Source of the DNA: Aphis gossypii | Taxonomy: Eukaryota > Arthropoda > Insecta > Hemiptera > Aphididae | Reading direction: 5' to 3' | NCBI RefSeq assembly: GCF_020184175.1 | Contig: NC_065533.1 | Span: 18,002,695-18,066,694, forward strand | Length of the DNA: 64,000 bases | Shown: positions 1-11,629 of the stretch, piece by piece | Numbering within the stretch: position 1 is the first letter of the stretch | How the letters are laid out: each line of letters opens with the position of its first letter | Notes under the pieces: model-generated | Told to the model about the DNA's origin: nothing | What the model saw: only the letters and a program-made list of their open reading frames with translations | The model's database searches: none | Program-made: the position numbers and the translations under genes

Positions 1-649
1 TTTATATAGGCAACAGGACGTAATAAAAGTCATTAGTTTTAAATACATATAAATTTAATATTTTGGTTACGTCGGCATTTATTTTAATCGGAAATAATTT
101 TTTTTACGTTTACGCATCATATGAAAAATAAATAATTAGATTACAGATATAAATATATAATTTAATTATTTAATTATGACACTATGAGTGTATATAATTA
201 TAATATATTAATAAATATAAATTATATTATGTATAATAACTTCTAAAATAATAAAAATGTATTTGTAAACGCGTTTTGTTTATTCATTTTGAAGTTCATA
301 GACTGAATAAGCTTAAATTAAATAAAAAACAAAATTATACGTCAGTCTGCATTATCTTGATAAGTAAAACTCAATTATTTTTACCTTTACATGATACATG
401 ATTCAACTATTATTATATTATTTTATTGGATTAAATATTTATGATAAATTGTTATATGTAATCACAAATTCACAAAACAATTATAATTATAATATTATTG
501 TACCATGAATCTTGATAGTTGATCAAACAGTCGTTAAATCAGTTTCCACGTTAGTGTAATCACTGTGATTGCTATAACTGTCCGTCCGTGCCTATATTAA
601 AATAGAAAATAAGTACTCACTACTCAGTTTTAATATATTTTAGTCACTT
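1..649. other. AT-rich intergenic DNA, nothing recognised
   Basis: No reading frame, splice-site pair or terminal-repeat element is supported here. The stretch is AT-rich and ends where inverted repeat copy 1 begins. Confidence 0.5.
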
Positions 650-1988
650 TGTCAGGTCGACGAAGTAGCCAATGTCGTTGTCGTTGTAATCGAAATCATT
701 ATACACTTAATAGGTACTTTAAAAAACGAAATCAATGATAATAAAAATGAGTATTTAAAGTAACAACTAAGGCTTGAAAAAAGTTAACTAAGTACCTATC
801 TAAATAATCTAAATACTATCTTAAAACTATAAATTTAATTAAATATAATATAATATAGTACGCATATTATACGTTTTAATATTTTAGAAACCTTTATTTT
901 CAATTTTTAAACGTAATAATTGATCTAATACTAGTTACTGTATTATGCAATGTAACATAACTATTGAAAATTATGGTCAATTTTTTTAACCATATCTGTA
1001 GCCTCCTCTTGAAATCTATGTGTTTTATTGAATACGAAAATTAATCGCATGATTTCAAGAATTGGACTACTAGTAAAATATCGCATCGGTTTTTTCCAAC
1101 ACGAAAACGCTCTCCCATACGATCTATCATAATAAGCTAATAAGGCAACAAAGTAACTAAAGTAATAATAATGTTTATAGGTAGTAAAATATTTTTATTT
1201 CTCAAATAATTGTTATTAAATTGTATGAATAAACAACTATTCAAACCCCTTAAAAAATACGGGTTAATAACGTCTATTTATTGGTAAAGAAGCCTCAGGC
1301 ATCAGGGTCGCTCTATAATGTTAAAATTATTATTATTGTCGTTGTTATCAGTGGATTGCGTAAGCCTAGTGGAGCTGTTTTCATAATAATTTTTTAATTT
1401 TTTATATTACGTATAAAAAATTAAAAATAATATACAAACTACATCGTATTATTACATTTCCATAAATATCGTTCACTGGCGTTTATCAATGAAATTATTA
1501 ACTTGTACCTTCTTACTAAAAAAGTCATAAATGATAAGTAAAGACAATTTGTTTGTAAACATGTTCACATTAAAAAAGCAATAATAAACAATAATTAATA
1601 GTAATGAAGATGGAGTATCATGCTCATAGCTCTTAAACAATAAGTTAAAATATATTAACAAAAACGAATATCAATTCAACGATGTCGATAAAACGATAAG
1701 AGATTTCAATTGAATACGGTGCTCGCGCGTGCGCAGTAACGTCACGGTTCCGTGTTTCGCTCGCTCCGAAACCGAAGACTCGGACAAAATTGGGTCCCGA
1801 GTACCAGGAGCGCATGAACACGTCGTTTTGTTTCCGTGCCGTCGTCGCGGTCGGCGGCGGCGGCAGTTGTTGTAGATACGTCTCGTTCGAAGACTATCGC
1901 GATCGCAACACGGTCAATATGCGTTCCTGTTACATATATTCAGAGTTCTCCCGAATATTTTTTCCCAATGGCCAGCTAAAATAATTAA
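650..1988 (-). repeat. Unclassified interspersed repeat, copy 1 (uninterrupted)
   Basis: This stretch reads, on the minus strand, as the same sequence found on the plus strand at about 16525-17700 and 25960-26325. Shared landmarks are the GC-rich core around 1790-1830 (minus-strand text 'ggtactcgggacccaatttt', matching 16693-16712), the block at 1350-1650 (matching 17085-17360) and the block at about 650-1345 (matching 17365-17700 plus 25960-26325). Copy 1 holds an uninterrupted version of the site into which the MULE transposon jumped in copy 2 (1022-1030 against the 9-bp duplication at 17692-17700). It keeps more CpG than copy 2. I see no transposase, reverse transcriptase or terminal repeats, so the class is unknown. 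A 64-codon frame at 1790-1984 lies inside it but is not conserved as coding. Confidence 0.8.
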
Positions 1989-2559
1989 AACCTAACCTAC
2001 AAACGCCTTAACGAAATCGCAGAAACCAACATTTCCAATGTGTCCAACATTTCCACAATGTTTCTACAACGTAGCACGCAAACCAAAAACCGTTCCGTGA
2101 CTGTCGTTTTCATTAATTTTTCAGGAGCTTAATATAGGCAATTTTCTTTGTGCATGTGACGTAGTAAATTATCATTACTGTTATAGTATTACGTACTGAC
2201 CGTACAGTGAATAATTAAGTAAAGAACGAAGCCCTTCTAATCGAATATTCAATGTTAAAAACATTGCTTATTTTGCTTTTATTACTTTTAATATTACAAA
2301 ACGATTTGGTAGCAACGTTTACAAGAAAACTCTATGAATTAAAATAAGTTTTCAGACGTTTTGTCCGATGACTAAGATAATAGTCGATACCTACAATTTT
2401 TTTGGCATAATATATTTTAAATTAAGTTTAATATTATCAACAAACTTTGTTTTTTACTTTAAATATAATAGATAGACAATTTTTTACCTAAATGAAAAAA
2501 AAATAATAATAATAATATATAATTATAAAAACTTTTAAATTTAATAGATACCACATTTA
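1989..2559. other. AT-rich intergenic DNA
   Basis: No gene or recognisable element between repeat copy 1 and the MITE that starts at 2560. The last eight bases are the left target duplication of that MITE. Confidence 0.5.
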
Positions 2560-3163
2560 TAGTGTTGGTGAGTAATTTAACTTAAGTTACAAGTTACTAT
2601 AATGAAATTACTTTTTAAGTAATTTGATGGTAATTTTATTGCATTTTATTGTAAGTAATTTATATGTGATTTTAGTTACTTTTTTGAAGTAATTATTATT
2701 TAATTACTCATTAGTCGTTACTTTATTTGGTTAATTATATGCACTAAAAAGTTATCTAAAATTAGGGACTGTAATTTTGAATATTATACACTTTTGTTTA
2801 AAATAAATTTGAAAAATTAAGATTAATATTTAATTTGTAGCAAAATGAGTATTTGTTAATAATTTCAAATTGTCGGTTATCATTATTTAATATTTAATTA
2901 CCTAATGTATTATCGTGTATGAACACATGGTTATTAAGCTCCAGTAATTTTTTTGATAAAAAGTAACTTTCATTGTAATTGAATTACTATTTAAGCCCAA
3001 AATAAATGTAGCTTGACCAATTGAAAAAAAGTAACTTAAAAATAATTTAGTTACAATTTTGATGAGGAATTAGTAATGTAATGTTACTGTAACCAGTAAT
3101 GTACCTGTAATAGTGTAATGTACTGTTACCAAAAAAAAATAACTTCCTCAGACTCCAACACTG
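2560..3163. mobile_element. hAT-type MITE, 604 bp
   Basis: A non-autonomous element with terminal inverted repeats (left end TAGTGTTGG, right end CCAACACTG) and an exact 8-bp target duplication, cacattta, at 2552-2559 and 3164-3171. The interior is AT-rich and full of short 'gtaatttaagttac'-like motifs in both orientations, so it could fold extensively. The 8-bp duplication and the CAGTG-type ends are typical of the hAT superfamily. There is no coding capacity. The first base of the left repeat (T for C) appears mutated. Confidence 0.85.
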
Positions 3164-4622
3164 CACATTTACATCAGTCAACTGTAATTTTGTTTGTTAA
3201 TCAATATATTATTGTAATAAGTAAGTATTAAATATTTTATTTCAACGAGGAAATAACCAGTAATAACTAAACTAATTGATGATTTGAGAGCCGTATGCTA
3301 AATTTACATTTTTTAAGCGTTTTGACCAATTGTAGTACGCGTAAAAAAGATACCTAACATAATACAACTTTGCAACATATAATGCATAACAAACTTTAAT
3401 TAAAAATTCCAAATCGGGATTTAAAACATTGCATTTTAAACGCATTATGTGTACGTTCGTGCCTACAATAATTATTCGTTTCAACTGCAGTGCATAACGT
3501 TTTGATGATTCACTACTGCACGATAATCAATATCATTCAATGACCGGTTGTTACCGACTAGTAATCGGTAATTACGTAAATTACTCGGATGACAATATAA
3601 TATTATCAATATTGCGTTTAAAATGCACGTACATAAATACCGTGTGTTACGTTATAGTATGTTTAGTCGAATTATACCGTAAATACAAAACAGGCCTTCT
3701 CCGTCGCTCCGAGCGGTTAAAGTTTGCATTAAACGCCGTAAAAAAGTCTCGAAAATATCGTAATCAAAGGCAGTACTATTCGACTGCACAATCGCTTCAT
3801 TTAAATCATTAAACCGAATGGAAAACGCTTTACCGATCTCGTTCACCGTAAAACGACAGTCAAATCACGATATTTCTGTACACGAGAGTAAGACGAATGT
3901 CGATTAAATAAATGAGGTATTAATTGTGTCGTGCATCGCGGGGAGGCGACGATTTAAACGTGGACGATAATTTTATGTAATTACTATACTAAACGCCGAT
4001 CGAATATTGACGCTATCGAACAACAACGGATCAATGAGTGTTTCCCTATCGTATCGGTCCCGTCTTCACGTCGTTCCGACTAATTTTCGAATCGATCAGC
4101 GTTCGCTCGTTCGGTACTCGGAACAGTTTTATTTCTCTCTTTAGTCGATCCACTACACCGTTGGACGTTACACTCCGCCGCCGGTGTGAAATTATATATT
4201 TTAATAATTGTTCCGAAGCGGTGCGTAGGTATTTCGCCGGAAACGACAACGTAGTATTACGCGGACGGCTTAACTCCGGAAATCCATTACACAGTTGCTT
4301 AATGTCCGAACGTTATATTTTTTTACAACGGTGGCGGTGGTAACAGTTTTGTTTACCGCCGTTGGGCGCCACCGATGCAGTGTGAGCGGCTCGGCCCGGC
4401 TTCCGTGAGCCGTAGACGCGTCGCGCAAACGGACAACTAGCGCTCTGGGGAGATAACTCGCATACTAATGCAGCGAAACGACGTGCGTCCGTTCGTTTAC
4501 CGCGAACCGTGTTATTGTCGTGTACGACTGGCGATCCCGGTGGTGAACACACGAAACAACGCCCGTAGTCGGAGCTTTTGATATTGTCCACCGCACCATG
4601 TACCGTGTTTTCTCTGTCTCTA
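3164..4622. other. Intergenic DNA with CpG-rich stretch, coding status unresolved
   Basis: From about 3480 the base composition changes: CpG dinucleotides become common and GC rises, peaking at about 4330-4620. Overlapping open frames occur on both strands (for example 3540-3812 and 4038-4343 plus, 4313-4591 minus), none with a recognisable domain or a convincing splice context. It could be a promoter island, an old element body, or the flank of the hairpin that follows. I cannot assign a gene. Confidence 0.4.
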
Positions 4623-5033
4623 AGAGGACGCTATACACCCGTACGCGTCGTCTCCGTCTTCGGAAAACATAGCAAATACCGTTTTGCACGGGTAAGAGCC
4701 GAGTAGGCTACGGTCATCATCTAAGAAACGAAAACGTTCGCCGCGTACAGAGGAGAACTTTAGCTGTGAAATGTCGTTTTTATTTTTTCGATATCGGAAC
4801 TACAAAAAAAGTTATTCGAGTTTCAATGATAACTTTTTTAGTGTAAGCGATATGAAGAAAAAATAAAAACGACATTTCACAGCTAAATGTCTCCATTATA
4901 ATATGCGGTGAACGTTTTCGTTTCTTAATTATGACTGTAGCCTTTTCGGTTCTTTCCCGTGCAAAACGGTTTTTGTCATGTTTTACATATTTTGCAAGAC
5001 GGGACAACACGTCATACGGGTGTGGCGTCCTCT
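4623..5033. repeat. Long near-perfect inverted repeat (411-bp hairpin)
   Basis: Two arms of about 200 bp pair along their whole length. The inner part is perfect for 30 bp (4759-4788 against 4858-4887). Inside it the pairing resumes ('aaaaaaagttat' against 'ataactttttta'), leaving a loop of roughly 10 nt around 4820-4830. Outwards, 'cgaaaacgttcgccgcg' pairs with 'atgcggtgaacgttttcg', then 'cccgtgcaaaacgg' and 'gcgtcctct' pair with their partners, the outer part carrying mismatches and small indels. I see no transposon-like terminal motif and no flanking direct repeat. A transcript would fold into a long hairpin of the kind that yields endogenous siRNAs; a decayed foldback transposon is the alternative. 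Confidence 0.85.
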
Positions 5034-6292
5034 CGACGTGGCGATTTGCGTTCAGCAGTTCCGATTATATGTATCGTTAGATTCGATAACAGAATAAAAT
5101 ATTGACCAATTATCAGACTTTAACACAATGACCTGTGTTCTCGAGTACAAGTTTTTTCGTTTTTTAATTATCAAGCTGTGGGTGCATGGGCGGTCAAATG
5201 ATGGTTTGCCTCGGACGTGAAAATTATACCTACAGTATACATTACTGATATAATATGTAAAACGTGTAAACGTATGAATAATGAACACCGACAGTAACAA
5301 TGATCATAAGGTAGAATTCATTTATTTCAAATTACATTACCATTTAATGTTCCGTATACTTGAAACAGTTTCTAAAGTGTCTATCTGTGTGTTTTGGTTC
5401 GGTACCGGTAATCGTGTATAATTTTTACAAATGCATTATAACTTGGGGTCATCAAACTGCAAATAATTTAAAATAATACTTAAATACTTGACTAAGGTCT
5501 AAGGATAATATATTTAAAAAAGTAACAGCTTTGTTTTTTAGTGGGCGTTGAGTGATGAGCGTACTTTGTCGTCATTTAATACCTGCATACTGTAACGGAT
5601 GTGTGTGAATTTGAATATAGCGATAAATCATTGTACACGATGAAAAACGATTCTTAAGTAGAAACGATCATCGTTTATGTCTACGGATAGTTTATAATAT
5701 ATGTATGTTGATATGAAAACTAATTATACATGGAGACGCGTGAGGAAAATAACAGTGAATTAAACAATAATCGAGTTAGAAATCGTACCGTTGTGATATC
5801 TAAAAAAATAGTTATAGTCGTCGAACAAAAATACGAAAATGACCAAACCGATACCCATCATCGCCGCACCGTTGAGGTAAAAATACGTATAAAATAGTAG
5901 ACGGAAGTCGTAAAGGGTATATACGGAGTAATAAAAATAAAAATATCACAGAAGTACAATATTTTGAAACAATTAAAATCATTAAAATTCAACTATATTA
6001 TATAGGTACCTAAATAAAAAAAATAACCTATTCATTATTACACCGTTTATTTATATTTTGACGATAACTTGACTATGTGAGAACTTTAAATGTTATTGAC
6101 GTGAACTTTTGATAATATATTAAAATAAAGCATAAACTATAATAAAGTTAATATAGGTACTTCAATCTAATGAAAAAAAACTGTAATATAATGAAACTTA
6201 TATTTAACGGAGTCTCATGGGAAACAAAAAAAATCGTATTATAGACGAACTTGTTAAATAAAATTAATGCATAGGTAATTATTAATTATTAA
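5034..6292. other. AT-rich DNA with one possible short exon
   Basis: Mostly featureless AT-rich sequence. The exception is 5839-5876, an ATG followed by 12 codons and a GT donor, described with its possible partner at 7526. The last eight bases (6285-6292, attattaa) are the target duplication of the next MITE. Confidence 0.45.
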
Positions 6293-7595
6293 CAAGGCTA
6301 TGATTTGTATAAAATAATAATAATAATTGTAAAATATGCATTTTATTTACCAAAATATGCAAAAAAAATGCATTTTAATTTTTAAAAGATTACAAAAGTT
6401 ACAAAAACTATATTTAATTCAAGAAATATCAGTGATTAGCTGATTGTCATATATTATCTACGTATAATTTGAGATTAAAAATTAATAATTATTTATTTAT
6501 TTTTCGAGTGCATTAATTATTATTTTAGTACTAAAATTTATAATTCTCAATCAATAGAAGAAAATTTCTTATAATATGTATTTTATATGCTACGATCACA
6601 TATATTTATAAATTTTCAAATATAAATGATTGGCAAACGAACATAGTATATTGAACAATAGGATTGTATTTATAAAAATAAAATTTATGTTTGACCACCA
6701 AAAAACCAAGTCATATACTTTGATAAGTTTAATTATTATATCGACTTAAATACAATAAATTGAAAATTCGATCATACTAAATAGGTATGAAAAAATATGC
6801 ATTAAGTTAAATATTTTCAAAAACATGCAAAATAAAAATAGTACCATTTTCATCACAATAAAATAATTTGCGCACATTGTTCACTTAAATTCCATTTGGC
6901 GTAGCAAAAAAAAAACATGCTGTTGCATATAAATCCTAGCCCTGATTATTAATAATGAAGGTCATGGTTCCCCAAAAAAAATTCGTTAAATGGAAGTTTC
7001 ATTGTATTTTATATTATTTATAATAGTAGGTAACATATTTTTTTATTTAACTTATTAAACATTTGATACATGAATGTTCTTCTATGATGGAGTAATTATT
7101 AGAGTAGATAATTTTTTAATCTTTTATACTAGGTATATATTTGATAAAACTTAATGCTATATTTTTGATTTTCAACATTTATTATACTGTATAATAATAT
7201 AGATATCATTTACTTATTTATGACTTCATTAATATATCAAATTAAATATTAAAAAGTATACCAATGTTAAAAATCATTAAAAATGCATAAAGTTTTATCA
7301 ATTACACTGTACAAAAGAAATTTTATACACTAATAAAATCATAAGTAAGTAAATGAAAATATCAATATTTTTGTAAATTATAGTCAAATATTAGAAGAAC
7401 GTTGTATAAATTCAATGTTTTAAAAATATTTATTCAATTACCTCTATAGAAATATTTCAAAAATACTTTTTGTATGCTGTATTATGATATTGTAATCCAA
7501 GTATTTTTTATTACACGATTCCGAGTATGAGATCAGTGTATGTCAATCCACAGACTGAAGTGGAAAACTACACCCGTAAAGTTGTCTCCGCCATC
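5839..7595 (+). CDS. Possible two-exon coding fragment, unrecognised
   Basis: Exon 5839-5876 (starting ATG, encoding MTKPIPIIAAPL plus two bases) ends at a GT donor (ttgag|gtaaaa). Exon 7526-7595 follows an AG (ttccgag) and joins in phase to read S, MRSVYVNPQTEVENY, TRKVVSAI, ending at gtacgt. Splicing removes the MITE at 6293-6944. If the second donor is ignored, the exon 2 frame stays open to a TGA at 7653-7655. The codon content looks protein-like against the AT-rich surroundings, but both splice sites are weak and I recognise no family. It could be the start of a longer gene, a decayed gene fragment, or chance. Confidence 0.25.
6293..6944. mobile_element. hAT-type MITE, 652 bp
   Basis: Terminal inverted repeats CAAGGCTATGATTTGTATA (left) and, read inwards from the right end, CAGGGCTAGGATTTATATGC. 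The element is flanked by an exact 8-bp target duplication attattaa (6285-6292 and 6945-6952). The interior contains repeated 'aaaatatgcat' motifs near both ends and has no coding capacity. End sequence and duplication length point to the hAT superfamily. Confidence 0.85.
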
Positions 7596-8438
7596 GTACG
7601 TAAAAAAACGTTCGACAAATCATTATCGCGTTCACCAGAATCCATTTGGTGGTGATAATTATTGTAATATTATAACATAATATTATGTATCGTATTATAT
7701 GAAAGGTGGAAATATTATCTATGTTCTCCTATTAATATTTGATATTTTAATTTTAAAGCGAGTTTTGAGAATTTTATATTATTTTATATATTTATAATAA
7801 ATAGTTTCAAAACTAAAATATTAAAAAAAGTATATCTACATAAAAACTAAAACATCGGGTTTTCATAATAAAAAATAATAAAATTGTTATTGATACTATT
7901 TTATAAACGATTACAAACACAATTTCAAATACAATTTAAATCGATAATTTTACAATATTGCTAGTTATTAAATCGTTTTTGATTCATGAAATAATATCGA
8001 CATTAGTTCAAAATTACCAAGTGGAAAATGTCATTTTTCTATTGTTAAGATTATTTTTTAAAAAAACAACAAGAGGGCGCTAATGATATCCGATCGTAAT
8101 CGACTCGTCGTCGACAAAAAACGATGTACCGCCGTATACGCGTATTCGCAATATTTGGTGTGTACGCTGTTTTTCGTTGACGATAGATAGCGCGATTGAG
8201 CTGTACTGTTTGTGCGATCGAATTTTCGACAATTAATCTATGAAATTATGTATTTAAATACAATTATTGATGACGTATAATGTGTAGACAAATAAATTAT
8301 TGTCATACAGGACTTTTTTTGAATATCCGATTTTTTGAAAATCGATATTTTTCCTTTTCCGAATTTTTCCATTTTTGAAACTGCTATTGTTTAAGAATTG
8401 TGTTCGTCTATAAGAGAGCTGAAAGATGTTTGTAGTGT
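6945..8438. other. AT-rich intergenic DNA upstream of U2
   Basis: No gene is supported apart from the weak exon at 7526-7595. A small CpG-bearing patch at about 8090-8200 has no recognisable content. I looked for an insect snRNA proximal element 40-65 bases before U2 and could not identify one with confidence. Confidence 0.4.
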
Positions 8439-8627
8439 ATCGCTTCTCGGCCTATCGGCTAAGATCAAAGTGTAGTATCTGTTCTTATCAGCTTAACATC
8501 TGATACACCTTTCATCGAAAGGTTCAAATGTTAAACTAATTTTTGAAAACTTGGTGGAGATTTTGGGGCTTGCTCCTGCTCCACCGCGGGTTGACCCGGT
8601 ATTGCAGTACCACCGGGAACGGCCCAC
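8439..8627 (+). ncRNA. U2: U2 spliceosomal snRNA
   Basis: The sequence follows U2 from end to end. The 5' stem-loop begins atcgcttctcggcc; the branch-point recognition segment GTGTAGTATCTGTTC is intact (8470-8484). Next come the stem-loop II region 'cttatcagcttaacatctga', a stem ctttcatcgaaag, an Sm-type site AATTTTTGA (8538-8546), stem-loop III with 'ggggcttgctcc', and stem-loop IV 'acccggtattgcagtaccaccgggt'-like with its conserved loop. Length is about 189 nt, as expected. U2 pairs with the intron branch site in the major spliceosome. There is no 3' poly-A tract, so it is not a retrocopy, but I cannot confirm the promoter, and a diverged duplicate is possible. The minus-strand open frame across it is a shadow. 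Confidence 0.93.
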
Positions 8628-10689
8628 ATATTAAAACGAATCTAGTATATAAATAAAACATTTTTAAAATTTTTGAATGTTCAAAAGTTTGAAATTTGAA
8701 ATTTTCAAAATTTTGGATTTTGGAAATTTCGAAATTTTGGATTTTGGAAATATATGTTATTCCAAAATCTAACATTCCCAAAATATAGTTTTTCACGGTG
8801 TAGGCGATTTTTTCAAATTTACCTACTTTACTATTCAAAATTATTGGTGATTTTAAGTGTAGCTACAGTTCCTTTCCTGATATCGTTAAATTGTCATGTG
8901 AAAATTTAAAATATTCATCAAATAGTAGACAACGACTATTTTTTTCCAAAATACTTAATAATTTCAATTTCCGTACCTTAAGTATGCCATCTGTGTGGAA
9001 TTCGTGCACAAATACTAATAAACTATTCACAATTTACTAGTGCATGTTTATTTTTTTAACAAATGCTATATATTTTTAATTTTTATGTAAAGACGGAAAA
9101 TTATTACGTTAATACTTAATGAGTATTATTACGTATGCCAATTTTATATTTGGTATCTATATAATATGTATAATAATAATGCAACGTTGCTGCCTGCCGA
9201 CAGGCGACACACAGACACACGTTCATGACCCCACCACTACGATTTCGTGTAAACGTGTAGTGTGTACTGTTGTGTCTACACGGTTTTAATTTGTATTATA
9301 TTATTTTATACTTTAATAGACAACTCACTATATTATGGGTTAGATGTATGCACAGATATACGTAGAATGTTTTTACGTTGATACGTTTTTGTCGGTCTTA
9401 CGATGACTGTAGATAATTAAACGGCCAACATAATAACTGATCTAAAATAATAAATACAAATACTTAATTTTTAAAAAATCGAAAATCATATTCCAAAATA
9501 TGGTACTCGACATATATTTTTTTAAATTTTCCGAATTTTATAAATTACAATATTAGTTCCCTCGTTTTGTGTTTTGTTTCTTAATCCAATATTTTCGAAT
9601 GCTTTAACAAGATTTGTTTCCTTAAACGTGCAATCCATATCTCGAGGTTTTTTTTAGTAATGTGATATTTTAATTTTATTATTCTACTGCACTCAAAAAA
9701 ATTCCATTTAACGCTTAAATAATACTATTATAATATTCAATATTGTAACAGAAAATCTTTTGTTTTAAAATACCTATTGTACTCTCTTTAATTGCGATTA
9801 TTTTTTTAGTTTAGGCCTTTCGTGTAAACCGTGGACAAAGATTAAGAAATTAAAATTATTATTGACTATTTTTAAAGTACCTATTGCTTGAATTTTTATA
9901 ACAGCTGTTTGATTGTTTTTAGTTAAGATGAACGAGAATTGCGATGTGTTCAGAAATTAATTACGGCAGTAATTTAATGTTCGTTAATATTTTATTCAAT
10001 GTAGTACGCGCAAGTCTACGTGCCTGCATTGCCGTCTGCCGCGTATACACACTCACACGAACGCACATATGATCATGACTACCACCACTATAGCTATAAT
10101 ACGTGTACTGCTGCTCGTCGACACGGCCTTAGTGGTAAATAAACGGTGCACGTCGTCAACGGCGGCGCGACATCAGCAGTATTACGAACACGTGCGTGTG
10201 CAAAAAAGGCCGATAGCTAAGTATACTTCATTGCATAATGTTTATAATTTTACGTATTACAGTACTGTATTACGTTTAACAGCTTGTTTTTATCAGGTGT
10301 ATCTTAAACTGTGTGTATAAATATTTATTTTTAATTATCGAAGACCCTGTTTTAGTATAAATTAATCTCACACATAAGGAAATTATTGATTTATTACACT
10401 ACTATAGAAATCAAACGCTCACGAGCGCGCGAGGGTAGTTCTTACGTTTACGAATCACGTTTTTTTTTTTTTCATACACATCATATTCACTTGCTGTTCG
10501 ATGTATTGATTATAAACAGATTAATGATTATACATTATAAATAAATTATAATTAAAAAAAAATAAAAAAGTAATTGTTGTACTCCTATAATACCAACGGC
10601 TACATAGTAATTAAGTACTACAGTTTTTGGTTTCTGATAGCAAATGGAATCTAGTTGATATACCTACATGGTATATAACAATATATATA
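8628..10689. other. AT-rich intergenic DNA
   Basis: Two CpG- and CA-rich patches (about 9185-9290 and 10020-10160) resemble each other loosely, sharing 'catgac..ccaccacta' and 'cacgg' motifs. An open frame of 83 codons at 10069-10320 lies in the second. Neither patch has a recognisable domain or splice context, so no gene is called. Confidence 0.4.
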
Positions 10690-11332
10690 TACAGTATGAT
10701 TTTTTTATCAAACAACACTCATTATTTCCAAAAGTATTCATGTTTTTGAAAATATTTTTTTACATAGTTTCAAATTGTTAAAAAAACAACATTTTTATAA
10801 AAAAATTATATTTTTAAATATTTTTTATCTTTATAATTTTTTAAGTTTTTTACTTTTTTGAATGACAACATAGATTTTTAATTTCATATTCCAAAGCAGA
10901 ATAATTTTCTGAGTAATTCGATACATAAAAATCGAATTTAGGGTGAGTAGTTTATGAGTTATACTTATTCAAAGTTTAGACTAGCGGAGTAGTAGACAAA
11001 CATTTTGCGGGGTAACCCCGTACCACTCCACTCCGCGCAGCTAAACTTTAAATACATATAACTCATAAGCTACTCACCCTAAATTCGATTTTTATGTATC
11101 GAATTACTCAGAAAATTATTCTGCTTTGGAATATGAAATTAAAAATCTATGTTGTCATTCAAAAAAGTAAAAAACTTAAAAAATTATAAGGATAAAAAAT
11201 ATTTAAAAATATAATTTTTTATAAAAACGTTGTTTTTTTAACATTTAGAAACTATGTAAAAAAATATTTTCAAAAACATGAATCCTACTTTTGGAAATAA
11301 TGAGTGTTGTTTGATAAAAAAATCACCCTGTA
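10690..11332. mobile_element. Foldback MITE, 643-bp palindrome
   Basis: The whole element is one inverted repeat. The left end (tacagtatgatttttttatc) and right end (gataaaaaaatcaccctgta) are complementary, and the match continues almost without break through 'aacaacactcattatttcc' and 'ctactcaccctaaattcg' to a centre at about 11010 where 'gcggagt' pairs with 'actccgc'. A two-base TA may be the target duplication. It has no coding capacity. Single-arm relatives occur at 35695-35905 and, more diverged, at about 49590-49735, so the family is active or was active in this genome. Confidence 0.88.
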
Positions 11333-11629
11333 TAATATTATTAATTAAACGATAACTGTGAACTTTAGAGTAGACTTCAGAAAATCTCAAAAAATGTTTA
11401 TTTTTACTCTCATTCTAAAAACTTGAAAAAAAAACATCCATTAAAGTTTTTCTTACACGTAACCATAGTTACAATAGATATATTCAATGTATTAAAAATT
11501 TACGAATTACAAAAAAAAAGTATTCCCCAATTGATTACCGACAAGTTTTCCTTATACCGTATCAGCGCTAATCACATGTAATCAGTAGTGCTCTATGATA
11601 TTTGACCGGTAAAAAACGAGATCGAAAGT

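Noticed and set aside
1790..1984. 64-codon open frame, with a similar frame on the other strand at 16522-16824 sharing LGPEYQERMNT
   Set aside because: The likeness comes from the interspersed repeat. The two frames diverge through frame changes and CpG decay, and neither has coding support.
8536..8838. 100-codon minus-strand open frame
   Set aside because: It overlaps the 3' half of the U2 snRNA in antisense and its tail is a low-complexity Ile/Gln/Asn/Phe repeat made by AT-rich DNA.
10069..10320. 83-codon plus-strand open frame with a hydrophobic start
   Set aside because: No domain, no promoter or splice context, and it lies in a CA-rich patch resembling non-coding DNA at 9185-9290.
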